Source of the DNA: Symsagittifera roscoffensis
Lineage: Eukaryota; Xenacoelomorpha; Acoela; Convolutidae
Length of the DNA stretch: 64,000 nucleotides
Assembly: GCF_963678635.1 (NCBI RefSeq)
Contig: NC_087066.1
Location: 6,167,954-6,231,953 of the forward strand
Direction of reading: 5' to 3'
The notes under the pieces were generated by a model that was given only the letters and a program-made list of their open reading frames with translations, searched no databases and was not told the origin of the DNA. Every line of letters begins with the position of its first letter. The stretch's first letter is position 1. The position numbers and the translations under genes are program-made. This document shows positions 39,868 to 51,478 of the stretch, one piece after another.

Positions 39868-41330
39868 CAGTTCACAAAGACATTTGGTATGTCGAGCAAA
39901 CTGACTTTTTTGAACAAATTCATTTTTTCATGCTAGAGATTTTAACATATCGCAGTTAGGCATCGTAACTCCTAAAACATATGTGAAAACAGAATATTAT
40001 ATTGTAACAGAAAAAGGAAAAGAGCCTAAGACTAAATCCTGAAGCAGGACCCCGCATGGAAAAGAGTAATCCGAGGAGTGTTTCTTTTCCCACTTTTAGT
40101 TACTCAGAAAAAGTGTCTGAAACTATTAATAACAGAACGTTTTTACCAATCAAAGCATTGTTCTCTCAATATTTTCATAATTCCTCAAGATCTTGATTTG
40201 TTTCCAGCTCTTTTAACTATAAGATGACATTCTTCTTACCCTGATTGTCTATTGATTTAGACGGTTGTCTAATTATTTGAGTACTAAATCCTAGCCCGTA
40301 ATCCACTGTTGACGTCCATAAAAGAAAATTGTCTATCATACAATTTAAGATACGGAGTTGATAGAAAAATGATTATCATACAATTTCCATAGACAAGCAT
40401 TTTTTCTATGGAAACTGGTGTTATTTCAAACTGGTGTAAAACTCAAACTAGGTGAGAGAGCACTTAGGCATCAAATTTTTTAAAACAAAAATGCTTTTGA
40501 CACATTTTGAAAATGAAAAATACAAATTTGACTTGAAAATTTGTTTTCATTTTCATTTGTTGCAAAATTACTTCTGTGCTCGCATATACATTTTACGAAG
40601 AAAAAAGTGTTACATGCAAAATATGACTCGTGTCTATAACGTAGTACAGACCCAAATAAATCATCCAAAATATCCAAAAGCCAGCGTTTTCATTTTCATA
40701 TGCTAAGCAGAACAAAAAGCCTCATTTCTCAATCACCGAAACTTTCAAAGTAGAATTTTTTTAACCATATACAAAAGTTACATTTTTGCTTTATATTTCG
40801 CTGAGAAAAAGTTAACATGAACTTACATGGCTGATATCATCAAATCTAGTTTACCTGCGTGGTAACTGCCTGTCACACTTTGGGTTTCCGTGTGACGGAA
40901 AATCCTTGGTTATTGTGTTTTGGATGAAACACAAAATTATAAAAGAACGTTTTTTTTGTATATTGATTTATGAAAACAAAACCCTATCATACTATTTCAT
41001 AGTATGGAAAAACTGCCTTTCATGCAATTTTATAGTACAAAACCTGCCTTTAGTAATTCAAAAAAGTATAGCAAAAGGCTTTATATTCATTTATAAAATG
41101 TGGCAAAAAAAGCTTATGAAAGTTTGAATAGTGTGGAAAATGTTCATCATGCTACTTTGATACTTTTTTGGTCTATTAACTAGTATGAAATAATATGATA
41201 AGCCTTTTCTTATATTATAAAGTTGTATGACAAGCATTTTTGTCAACGTGGTATAAAATTGTTCTGCTTATTGTTGTTTTTTAGTTTTAATAAAATTATA
41301 TTCGATTGCATTCCTTGTCGGAGATTTGTC
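39868..41330. other. Intergenic, A+T-rich
   Basis: No convincing ORF. A solitary MITE-type end (AAAAAGGAAAAGAGCC) occurs at ~40,011-40,026 without a partner. Several runs of the word ATCATACAATTT occur around 40,330-40,390. Nothing else recognised. Confidence 0.4.
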
Positions 41331-41617
41331 AGTTTCGTCCAAACGCACTGACAAAAATGAATTCGGATCAATTAAAATTGATTTAAAATTGACTTTAATT
41401 CAATCCAATTTGATTAAAAATGCGTTTTTTCTTAATTGAAATGGATTTTAATTCAATTTAACTCGAACTTTTTGACAATTTGGATCAATTGAAATGTCTT
41501 AAAAATCTATTTAAACTGATTTGGATGAATTTTCTGATACAAGAAAAACAACTTAATCATAGTAAAATCCATTTAAATCCAATTAAAAAGAGCCCTGATC
41601 AGATCAAAATAAGTGTA
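41331..41617. repeat. A+T-rich repeat rich in GATCAATT / AATTGATTTAAATC words, left part
   Basis: Many copies of GGATCAATT, AATTGATTT and TTTAAATC in both orientations. The same vocabulary resumes after the LTR-like insertion (42,470-43,110), so the two parts are probably one element or satellite that was interrupted. Confidence 0.55.
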
Positions 41618-42453
41618 TGTAACAGTCGCCCACTTAAGTCACACATGAGGTTAAGAGAAATAAGCCCTATAACCATTGACTCTAGAGTCAGCGACGCTAG
41701 CTCTTGTGTTTTTGCACATCAATCTATCGGAGCCAATTCGGTTCACTTAAGACATCGGACATCCAGATCGTGTTACAACTTGAAGCCTACTACCAAAATA
41801 TCCCCTTCTCCACTCTAGAAGTAGTTGCATCCCCATGGCTAGGTCTCCAAACGTCCAAAACACGCAAACGCCGTTAAAAACAGGGTTGGAACCTCATGTA
41901 AATACTATTACTTTATTAGGCAGAAGACATTTGATCCATTTCAGAGGGATCAACCCAACCTAAAACTCGCTTAACTCAACATAACGGTCTGAAAATGCAC
42001 TCAAGTATTTTAATTCAGATAATAACATCAAGACAACAGCTCTGAAACTATTCACAGGCATTTTCAAGTAAAATAACTATGATAACTCTAGAAATTTTAT
42101 TAAAGTATTAAGTTTTGACTGTAAATTTTTTTAATAAGTTCTGAACCATTGGGTCACTTGAGTGGGCGACCTTCCCAATAAAGCCTCTTCTTACTCCAGA
42201 GGTAGCATTCGCGAATCCACTATCGATGCTCCCTATCGGGAACAAGACGGCTCTACTCAAGATAATTGTTATTGAGCAAAGGGCGAATAGCAATTCGACT
42301 GTCGATTGAATTCTCGTCAACTTTTACGCAAATGAAAATTCGGCTGTTCTGTTTTATTCATTTTTTTCAGTTTCCCTGAGAAAATTGAGCCTAACATGGT
42401 CGAATTGAAGTTTTCGAAATAACCCTTTAACCCAAAAACGAGACAAAACTTCA
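41618..42453 (+). repeat. Solo-LTR-like insertion X3
   Basis: It begins TGTAACAGTCGCCCAC and matches X1 and Y2 over most of its length (CACATGAGGTTAAG, AACCATTGACTC, AACGCCGTTAAAAAC, GAACCATTGGG, GCGAATAGCAATTC). It probably ends ACTTCA at 42,453. The flanks GTGTA (41,613-41,617) and GTCTA (42,454-42,458) could be a 5-bp duplication with one change. No internal element sequence: a solo LTR. Confidence 0.6.
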
Positions 42454-43251
42454 GTCTAATGAACCCACTTCAAATCAATTTAAATCAATTTTTTTGCAAA
42501 CTTGGCAAAAAAAATATGTGTTTCAAAAAAAATAAGTGAAATAATCAATTCTCGAAATTTTCAACAAAAACACACGTTCTAGATGTTGTAGAATTCAAGA
42601 AAATGATCCACAAAAATCGGATTTTGGGCTCGAAATTATTCAACGAAAGAGAATATCATCAATGTAAATAAGATTACGGATATCAAATAAGGGTCAGAAT
42701 AAATCAAGTTTTGAGCTCAATTATCTTCCATGAAGTCACATAAATTATTAATGTAAATCAGATGTTGAGCAAAAATTTAACTGAAAAATGGAGAAAATGG
42801 TTGATGAAAACCAAATTTTGAACTCGAAATATGCGAAGAGATCAAGAAATGTTATCAATTTTTTAAAAAAACATATTTTGATTATGCTACCATACGCTAT
42901 GGATGTGAAATGAAAGATGATAAATGCAACACAAACTCAAAACTGATGAAAATCGGATTTAAAAAATCAACTTAATTTGATATAAATTCGTTTTATTCCC
43001 CCGAAAAATGAAAAAGTTTTAGAACTGAATAAAAAGAGCTTTGAATCAATTTAAAATTGATTTGGATCAATTTTTTTAGCTGGGATTTAAGATCAATCTA
43101 AATCAATTTTAACTTGACCACAACAGTTAACATTTTCTACTCAATTTTGTTTTTTGTTTCATACTAAAATCAATCTCATCTTTAGCTACATACTTTTTTC
43201 ATACTGAAAATGATCCTAATCCATTTTTGTCAATGCAGGAAATTTCATTTC
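42454..43251. repeat. A+T-rich repeat, right part
   Basis: Continues the AATCAATTT / GATCAATTT vocabulary of 41,331-41,617, strongest at 42,470-42,500 and 42,990-43,110. No ORF. Confidence 0.5.
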
Positions 43252-43457
43252 GGCTCTTTTTCCTTCCCCCCCCCCACCTCACACGAGCTTCAATATATTA
43301 GTGTACCGAGTGGTTTTACGAGGTTGAGTATTAAGACCAAATATGTTTTTCGTGGCCTTATCAGTCTGTATGTAAATTTTCATAACACTCGGACAATATG
43401 ATCAACAAATTTACATGTAAAAATTTGCAGGTGGGGGGGGGGGAAGGAAAAATAGCC
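43252..43457. repeat. MITE M4, GGCTCTTTTTCC family
   Basis: Left end GGCTCTTTTTCCTTCCCCC, right end GGGGAAGGAAAAATAGCC. Target duplication TTCATTTC / TTGATTTC (7 of 8). The internal sequence is typical of the family. Confidence 0.92.
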
Positions 43458-43979
43458 TTGATTTCTAGTGACAATATTAAGTACTAATTACATTTTTTGC
43501 TCGATGATTTGTCTCAAAGTGAAGTTTTGGTCCCTACATCAGTAGTTAGATTTCTAGCTAGCTTATTTTTCTGGCAAACTTTTGTTGGTCATCTCCGACG
43601 AGGCAGCGCTGTGTGATACCTTTGCTGCAACTTGTTTACATATGCGGCATCTCTTTTAATTGTTTTTATTTTAAAAAAGTGGGAGGAAGATAACTTTTAT
43701 TCACTTTTGAGGCACTGTTTTTTTGTTTTAGATTTTGTTAACAAGTTGAGCGAGTCTTCGAGTAAGAGTGGTCCCCCGCATTGAGATTTCATTTTAAGCA
43801 TGGCGACAACATTCTCCGGCCTGAGTCTCATCCGAACGTTTACGTACTTTCTCCTCCCGGGTCGAGGTCTGCGACTTAAGTAAGACCTGCGCAAACCAAA
43901 TTTGGCAATTCCTGACCGGCGAGACTGATAATAAACCGCCGCGACTTGCGCGACTGAGCAAAATAACAAAAGTCCTTTC
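43458..43979. other. Intergenic, with copy 2 of a short repeat
   Basis: Contains CATCTCCGAC, GGCAGCGCTGTGTGATAC at 43,585-43,628, matching 37,224-37,266. The 97-codon minus-strand ORF at 43,697-43,990 is Arg/Leu-rich, runs into the satellite and has no family I recognise; I do not call it a gene. Confidence 0.4.
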
Positions 43980-45368
43980 TTAAGTCGCACCGCCGATCTT
44001 TTCGCTAAGTCTTATCTTAATCGCGCTTCGGTCTTTTCGTATGTCGCGGCATCAGTCTTTTCGTAAGTCGCGCCGCTCATGTCTTTTCTTAAGTTGCGCC
44101 GATTAAATCTTGTCTTAACTCGCGCCGCTTAAGCTTTTTCGTAAGTCGCGACGCTTCCGACTTTCTTTAAGTCGCGGCGCTTAAGTCTTTTCATAAGTCG
44201 CGCCGCCAGTCTTATCTTAGGTCGCGCCGTTTAAGTTTTTTCTTAAGTCGCACCGCTTTGGTCTTTCTTTAAGTCGTGGCGCTTAAGTCTTTTCTTAAGC
44301 CGCGCCGTCAGTTTTATCTTAGGTCGCGCCACTTAAGTCTTTTCTTAGGTCGCGCCGCTTAGTTCTTTTCTGAAATCGCGCCGCTTGAGTCTTCCCTTAA
44401 TTCGCGCCGCTTAATTCTTTTCTGAAATCGCGCCGCTTGAGTCTTTTCTCCAGTCGCTCCGCTTAAGTCTTTTCATAGGTCGCGCCGTTTAGCTCTTTAC
44501 TGAAGGCGGGCCGCTTGAGTCTTTTCTTAAGTCGCGCCGCTTTTGTCTTTTGGTCGCGCCGCTTGAGTCTTTTCTTAACTGGCGCCGATTAAGTCTTGTT
44601 TTAACTCGCGCCGCTTAAGCCTTTTCGTAAGTCGCGCCGCTTAATTCTTTTCTGAAATCGCGCCGCTTGAGTCTTTTCTTAAGTCGCGCCGTTGGTCTTT
44701 TCTTAAGTCGCTCCACTTAAGTCTTTTCTTAACTGGCGCCGATTAAGTCTTGTCTTAAGTCGCGCCGCTTAATTCTTTTCTGAAATCGCGCCGCTTGAGT
44801 CTTTTCTCCAGTCGCTCCGCTTAAGTCTTTTCTTAAGCCGTGCCGCTAAAGTGTTTTCATAGGTCGCGCCACTTAGCTCTTTTATGAAGGCGGGCCGCTT
44901 GAGTCTTTTCTTAAGTCGCGCCGCTTAAGTCTTTTCTTAGGTCGCACCGCTCAATTCTTTTCTGAAATCGCGCCACTTGAGTTTTTTCTTAAGTCGCGCC
45001 ACTTAAGTCTTGTCTTAAGTCACGCCGCTTAATTTTTTTCTGAAATCGCGCCGCTTGAGTCTTTTCTTAAGTCGCGCCGTCGGTCTTTTCTTAAGTCGCT
45101 CCGCCTAAGTCTTTTCATAGGTCGCGCCGCTTAGTTCTTTTCTGAAATCGGACCGCTTGAGTCTTTTCTTAAGTCGCGCCGTTTAAGTCTTTTCTTAGGT
45201 CGCACCGCTCAATTCTTTTCTGAAATCGCGCCGCTTGAGTTTTTTCTTAAGTCGCGCCGCTTAAGTCTTTTCTTAGGACGCGCCGCTTAATTCTTTTCTG
45301 AAATCGCGCCATTTGAGTCCTTTCTTAAGTCGCGTCGTCGGTCTTTTCTTAATTCCGCCGCTTAAGTC
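43980..45368. repeat. Degenerate satellite arm, CGCGCCGCTTAAGTCTTTTCTTAAGT type
   Basis: Units of roughly 26-30 bases built from CGCGCCGCTTAAGTC and TTTTCTTAAGTCG, with many substitutions and alternating sub-types (TTCTTTTCTGAAATCG, TTGAGTC). G+C-richer than the surroundings. Orientation is opposite to the array that follows. Confidence 0.88.
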
Positions 45369-48132
45369 GCACCGCTTAAGAAAAGACTGACGGTGCCACT
45401 TAAGAAAAGACTGACGGTGCCACTTAAGAAAAGACTGACGGTGCCACTTAAGAAAAGACTGACGGTGCCACTTAAGAAAAGACTGATGGTGCCACTTAAG
45501 AAAAGACTGACGGTGCCACTTAAGAAAAGACTGACGGTGCCACTTAAGAAAAGACTGACGGTGCCACTTAAGAAAAGACTGACGGTGCCACTTAAGAAAA
45601 GACTGACGGTGCCACTTAAGAAAAGACTGACGGTACCACTTAAGAAAAGACTGACGGTGCCACTTAAGAAAAGACTGACGGTGCCACTTAAGAAAAGACT
45701 GACGGTGCCACTTAAGAAAAGACTGACGGTGCCACTTAAGAAAAGACTGACGGTGCCACTTAAGAAAAGACTGACGGTGCAACTTAAGAAAAGACTGACG
45801 GTGCCACTTAAGAAAAGACTGACGGTGCCACTTAAGAAAAGACTGACGGTGCCACTTAAGAAAAGACTGACGGTGCCTCTTAAGAAAAGACTGACGGTGC
45901 CACTTAAGAAAAGACTGACGGTGCCACTTAAGAAAAGACTGACGGTGCCACTTAAGAAAAGACTGACGGTGCCACTTAAGAAAAGACTGACGGTGCCACT
46001 TAAGAAAAGACTGACGGTGCCACTTAAGAAAAGACTGACGGTGCCACTTAAGAAAAGACTGACGGTGCCACTTAAGAAAAGACTGACGGTGCCACTTAAG
46101 AAAAGACTGACGGTGCCACTTAAGAAAATACTGACGGTGCCACTTAAGAAAAGACTGACGGTGCCACTTAAGAAAAAACTGACGGTGCCACTTAAGAAAA
46201 GACTGACGGTGCCACTTAAGAAAAGACTGACGGTGCCACTTAAGAAAAGACTGACGGTGCCACTTAAGAAAAGACTGACGGTGCCACTTAAGAAAAGACT
46301 GACGGTGCCACTTAAGAAAAGACTGACGGTGCCACTTAAGAAAAGACTGACGGTGCCACTTAAGAAAAGACTGACGGTGCCACTTAAGAAAAGACTGACG
46401 GTGCCACTTAAGAAAAGACTGACGGTGCCACTTAAGAAAAGACTGACGGTGCCACTTAAGAAAAGACTGGCGGTGCCACTTAAGAAAAGACTGACGGTGC
46501 CACTTAAGAAAAGACTGACGGTGCCACTTAAGAAAAGACTGACGGTGCCACTTAAGAAAAGACTGACGGTGCCACTTAAGAAAAGACTGACGGTGCCACT
46601 TAAGAAAATACTGACGGTGCCACTTAAGAAAAGACTGACGGTGCCACTTAAGAAAAGACTGACGGTGCCACTTAAGAAAAGACTGACGGTGCCACTTAAG
46701 AAAAGACTGACGGTGCCACTTAAGAAAAGACTGACGGTGCCACTTAAGAAAAGACTGACGGTGCCACTTAAGAAAAGACTGACGGTGCCACTTAAGAAAA
46801 GACTGACGGTGCCACTTAAGAAAAGACTGACGGTGCCACTTAAGAAAAGACTGACGGTGCCACTTAAGAAAAGACTGACGGTGCCACTTAAGAAAAGACT
46901 GACGGTGCCACTTAAGAAAAGACTGACGGTGCCACTTAAGAAAAGACTGACGGTGCCACTTAAGAAAAGACTGACGGTGCCACTTAAGAAAAGACTGACG
47001 GTGCCACTTAAGAAAAGACTGACGGTGCCACTTAAGAAAAGACTGACGGTGCCACTTAAGAAAAGACTGACGGTGCCACTTAAGAAAAGACTGACGGTGC
47101 CACTTAAGAAAAGACTGACGGTGCCACTTAAGAAAAGACTGACGGTGCCACTTAAGAAAATACTGACGGTGCCACTTAAGAAAAGACTGACGGTGCCACT
47201 TAAGAAAAGACTGACGGTGCCACTTAAGAAAAGACTGGCGGTGCCACTTAAGAAAAGACTGACGGTGCCACTTAAGAAAAGACTGACGGTGCCACTTAAG
47301 AAAAGACTGACGGTGCCACTTAAGAAAAGACTGACGGTGCCACTTAAGAAAAGACTGACGGTGCCACTTAAGAAAAGACTGACGGTGCCACTTAAGAAAA
47401 GACTGACGGTGCCACTTAAGAAAAGACTGACGGTGCCACTTAAGAAAAGACTGACGGTGCCACTTAAGAAAAGACTGACGGTGCCACTTAAGAAAAGACT
47501 GACGGTGCCACTTAAGAAAAGACTGACGGTGCCACTTAAGAAAAGACTGACGGTGCCACTTAAGAAAAGACTGACGGTGCCACTTAAGAAAAGACTGACG
47601 GTGCCACTTAAGAAAAGACTGACGGTGCCACTTAAGAAAAGACTGACGGTGCCACTTAAGAAAAGACTGACGGTGCCACTTAAGAAAAGACTGACGGTGC
47701 CACTTAAGAAAAGACTGACGGTGCCACTTAAGAAAAGACTGACGGTGCCACTTAAGAAAAGACTGACGGTGCCACTTAAGAAAAGACTGACGGTGCCACT
47801 TAAGAAAAGACTGACGGTGCCACTTAAGAAAAGACTGACGGTGCCACTTAAGAAAAGACTGACGGTGCCACTTAAGAAAAGACTGACGGTGCCACTTAAG
47901 AAAAGACTGCCGGTGCCACTTAAGAAAAGACTGACGGTGCCACTTAAGAAAAGACTGACGGTGCCACTTAAGAAAAGACTGACGGTGCCACTTAAGAAAA
48001 GACTGACGGTGCCACTTAAGAAAAGACTGACGGTGCCACTTAAGAAAAGACTGACGGTGCCACTTAAGAAAAGACTGACGGTGCCACTTAAGAAAAGACT
48101 GACGGTGCCACTTAAGAAAAGACTGACGGCGT
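45369..48132. repeat. Homogeneous 24-bp satellite array (~115 copies)
   Basis: Unit CTTAAGAAAAGACTGACGGTGCCA, nearly invariant. Rare variants: AAAATACTG at ~46,130, 46,610 and 47,160, GGCGG at ~46,470 and 47,235, and a few singletons. Since 24 is 8 codons and the unit has no stop in either main frame, it yields two overlapping giant ORFs (913 and 968 codons, repeats PLKKRLTV and QSFLKWHR) on opposite strands. I consider both artefacts. Each unit holds the palindrome CTTAAG. Confidence 0.95.
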
Positions 48133-49212
48133 GACTTAAGCCCGCGACGCGACAGCGAAATCCAGTCTAAAAACAGCATGCGGCGCGACTTACAAAGTCG
48201 TTTATTAAATCGCGGACCTCGACTTGGGCTCAGAGCTGTGCCCTCTGCGTGTCACAAGTATTTAGTCGCAGTTTACGCCAACTTTCTCCCATTGTCATTT
48301 CTTTGACCTGGGATATTCTTCTATTCTCCTAATTTCAGTCAACAGTAAGTTCCTATGCAGTAGAATCCAAGTGGTGAACACAGACTGTTGGGGCTAGATC
48401 AATATCCACAACAAGAAAAAACGCCAAAAAACCATCGAATGAAACCCTGTAGTCTAGAGTTCTGGACAACCAAGAACAAAAAATACTGTGACGACGACAA
48501 CTTTGCTCAATTAGGAACAAGCATGAACTTAACTTAGCCAATTTTAGTTAATGAACAATCATGTTATTTGCTCCTCCTTGGAAAGTTTATATCCTTCGCT
48601 TTCCAATGAAAACTTAAAACCGAAGTTTCTATCTGCTTTTACAGACATTTTGACACTAAGATCACTTCTTTCACATCCTCTGATTAAATTGCTAAACGAC
48701 AGCTTAAAAACAATTTTCTACGGCTTTTTATTCGACTGTAATCTAAAAACCATTTTCATCCATTATATGTCAGAACTTCGACCAAAAATCTTTAGTGGTT
48801 GCTAAAAGTTGCAGTTTTTTTTTCTTGTGACTGCATGTCGGATCTAAACTGAACCAATCAAATTTCATTCAGATTTAAAAATGAAACATTCAATTAAACC
48901 AGTAGCTGACAGTGGGGGACTTACCTCCTCTCATGGATTCGACCCTCAGACGATCCAACGGGTCACCCATTTGCTACTTTCCAAAGACACATTTTTGCTT
49001 GACTGACCCTAGGTTTTCCTAAAGGGGCCTTTGGCGAAAATACATGTAATTTTGAGGCGTGTGTGTGCGTCAAAAAACGCAATTTTTGGTCAAAATTTTC
49101 CAAAGTTGCTTAAAAACGATTTTTGGTCCGTTTTTACACAATTTCTGCTCGTTTGTACTCCTCCTTTTGATTTTTCATAAAATTCAATTTGCGAATGCCT
49201 GTTTAAATTGAC
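48133..49212. other. Satellite edge, then intergenic
   Basis: Bases 48,133-48,230 keep satellite-like words (CGCGACGCGACAG, GGCGCGACTTAC). The rest is A+T-rich with no ORF worth calling. GGATTCGACCC near 48,940 resembles a Pol III box B, but no tRNA fold surrounds it. Confidence 0.4.
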
Positions 49213-49411
49213 GGCACTTTTTCCTTTTCCCCCCACATGCAAATTTTTACATGTAAATTTGTTGACTACATTGTCCGATTGCTATGAAAATTTACATACA
49301 GACTAATTAAGCCACGACAAACATATTTGGTCTTCATACTCAACCTCGTAAAACCACTCGTTACACTAATATATTGAAGGTCGTGTGAGGTGCGGGGAAG
49401 GAAAAAGAGCC
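49213..49411. repeat. MITE M5, exact 8-bp target duplication
   Basis: Reverse orientation relative to M4. Ends GGCACTTTTTCC and GGGGAAGGAAAAAGAGCC. Flanked by AAATTGAC at 49,205-49,212 and 49,412-49,419, exact. Confidence 0.93.
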
Positions 49412-49487
49412 AAATTGACATTTGATGTTCTAAAAGATAATGAAATGTGCCAGCGTCAACAAGGAAACGATTTACGAAAACAATTTC

Positions 49488-49692
49488 GGCTCTTTTTCCT
49501 ACCCCCCCCCCCCTACCTCCCACGACCATCCCTTTTATGGTGTAACGAGTGGTTTTACAAGGTTAAATATGAAGACCAAATGTGTTTGGCACATTCTAAT
49601 TTGTCCGCATGTAAATTTTCATAATGATCGGACAATTTGAACAGTAACTTTACTAGTAAAAAATTGCAGGTGGGGGGAAGGGAAAAAGAGCC
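49488..49692. repeat. MITE M6
   Basis: Ends GGCTCTTTTTCCTACCCCC and GGGGGAAGGGAAAAAGAGCC. Flanking CAATTTC on both sides (7 bases exact). Confidence 0.92.
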
Positions 49693-49764
49693 CAATTTCC
49701 ACATGCAAAATGCCGTATCAACAATTTTTCAAAAATTTTATGTTGTAATCTTACGAGGGGCTGG

Positions 49765-49787
49765 AAAAATGGAAAAGAGCCACAATT
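49765..49787. repeat. Orphan MITE end
   Basis: GGGGCTGGAAAAATGGAAAAGAGCC-like end of the second (CCAGTCCCC) subtype, with no clear left partner. Confidence 0.5.
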
Positions 49788-49935
49788 TTGCCCAGAGCCA
49801 CAAGAATTTAGTCAAAATGTTTGGTCAAAGTGTTTGGTCAAAATGTTTAATCAAAGTATTTTGAACAGACGCCCCCCTCCCTCGAAAAAATCCTAGATTC
49901 CTCCCTTGAACACTTTTGTAGATTTTAGCTAATTT

Positions 49936-50138
49936 GGCTCTTTTTCCTTCCCAAGCAAATTTTTATGTTTGAAGTTGCTGTTCACTTCTTCCGATTGTCA
50001 TGAAATTTGGCATGTAGACTAATGAGGCCATGACAAACATATTTGGTCTTCATAATTAACCTTGTAAACTACTCGTTAGACTGCAAAATTCATGTTTGAG
50101 TGAGGTGGGGGGGGGGGGGGGGGTGAGGAAAAAGAGCC
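49936..50138. repeat. MITE M7
   Basis: Ends GGCTCTTTTTCCTTCCC and GGGTGAGGAAAAAGAGCC with an ~18-base G tract inside the right end. Flanks GCTAATTT / GCTAAATTT. Confidence 0.9.
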
Positions 50139-50780
50139 GCTAAATTTTATACTTTCGCGACTAAACTCGGCTCTTTTTCAGTCACTCTTTGAGTTTTTAC
50201 GAGGGGGCTGGAAGGCTGGCAAAAAGCTGTGACATCTTTCTAAGGTGCAGCTGATTTAAATTTGGGTTTAGATAACATATTCGGTTACGCAGCAGTACAA
50301 TAGACCACCGCGTAAGCAGAGAGGAGAGTAAGCAGACAAAGTTTGCAATTTCAACCAATTTTCGCACAACAAAGATCATCAAAATATTCTTCGAATAATG
50401 CTATACAATTTTGTTTTTTATAACATTACCAAGTGAATTCGATAAAGTTTAGTTTGAAAAAAGTTGTTTTCAAATCAATTTTGATAAAAAAATCTATCCA
50501 AAACTTTACTCGAGATCCTTTCAGCCTATCAGATTTGAGTATTGTCAACTTTGTCTGCTTACGCGGTTGTCTTCTCACTGACCGCACATCCCTATTTTCT
50601 TGGAATTGAAATTTTCATCTCGAAATTTTTTGTCCGGATTTGAGATAAACAACATTGAAACAGTCTGGGACTGACTTTTTTTGGATTGAATTTATGGGTT
50701 GACTTCTTCGGTTTCTGGGGAGTGCAACATTTCTTACAATCAATCCGAAACGAGGTTCTCTGTGAGCTCTCAGGCTTTTT
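50139..50780. other. Intergenic with a small fold-back
   Basis: GGCTCTTTTTCAGTC at ~50,169 and GGGGGCTGGAAGGCTGGC at ~50,205 may be a decayed minimal MITE like M2. No gene. Confidence 0.4.
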
Positions 50781-51289
50781 GTTACGACTTTCGATACGAA
50801 AGTAACGGAATATTTGTGCTCGGGGTGGATTTTTTTCTTCAGACAAATTTCGACTTTTTAATTAGCCACTTTTGACGGAATGTTTTATATCATTCAAAAG
50901 GTATTGTTGTCTTGAGCTTAAATTTGAAAAGATATTTCACCTGTGATCAATTTTCGTAAAGTTATGAGGGTTTAAAGATTGCCATTTTGGCCAATTTGGG
51001 ACAATTAACGCGCGATAAATTTCGTGCTATTAACGCATAAGCGGAGATTTAATCCGTCTTAGAAATCGTTCCAAAATGGTTGAAAGAAGCTTATTTGCGA
51101 AATTTATTGTTTATGTCGTGTGGGGGGGGGGATTTTCATAGAAAAAGTTTCAATTTTTAGAAAACAAAAATGTTCATTTTATCTTATTTCATGTATACTT
51201 TTTTTATGTTGTTTATGTTATTACTGCTCCATAAACCTTAAAGGCAGTCGGAACATTCAGGGCTTTGCTTTGATACGAGCAGTCTTGTT
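50781..51289 (+). mobile_element. Helentron-like element H1
   Basis: Starts GTTACGACTTTCGATACGAA, ends with GCAGTCGGAAC (inverted copy of the start), a CAGGGC-type hairpin and GAGCAGTCTTGTT. It shares the internal blocks CTTCAGACAAATTTCGAC, AATTAACGCGCGAT and GGCGTGTGGGG with five other copies. No target duplication is seen. Terminal hairpin plus subterminal inverted repeats fit non-autonomous Helentron elements. Confidence 0.6.
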
Positions 51290-51478
51290 TCCTTTTTGCC
51301 CCACCTGCTAAATTTTACTAGTTCGCTTTTGTTCACATTATTCGAATGTTACGAAAGATGGCATGCGAACTAATTAGGGCATGAAAAACAAATTCGGTCT
51401 TCGTGTTTAACCTTTTAAAACCCCTGTTACAACATGAAACCGATGCTTATGTGAGGTGGGAGGAAAAGAAAAACAGAG
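51290..51478. repeat. MITE M11, left end merged with H1
   Basis: Family-type interior (GCATGCGAACTAATTAGGGC, TCGGTCTTCGTGTTTAACC, ATGTGAGGTGGGAGG) and decayed right end AGAAAAACAGAGC. The left terminal repeat is reduced to TTTCCTTTTTGCCCC and abuts the H1 end. Confidence 0.65.

Noticed and set aside
43697-43990. 97-codon Arg-rich minus-strand ORF
   Set aside because: Overlaps the satellite edge; no motif or homologous frame elsewhere in the window.
45273-48179. 968- and 913-codon ORFs on opposite strands
   Set aside because: Both are read-throughs of a 24-bp satellite with no stop codon; no non-repeat domain, start context or exon structure.
48930-48960. Possible tRNA (GGATTCGACCC)
   Set aside because: Only a box-B-like word; no cloverleaf.
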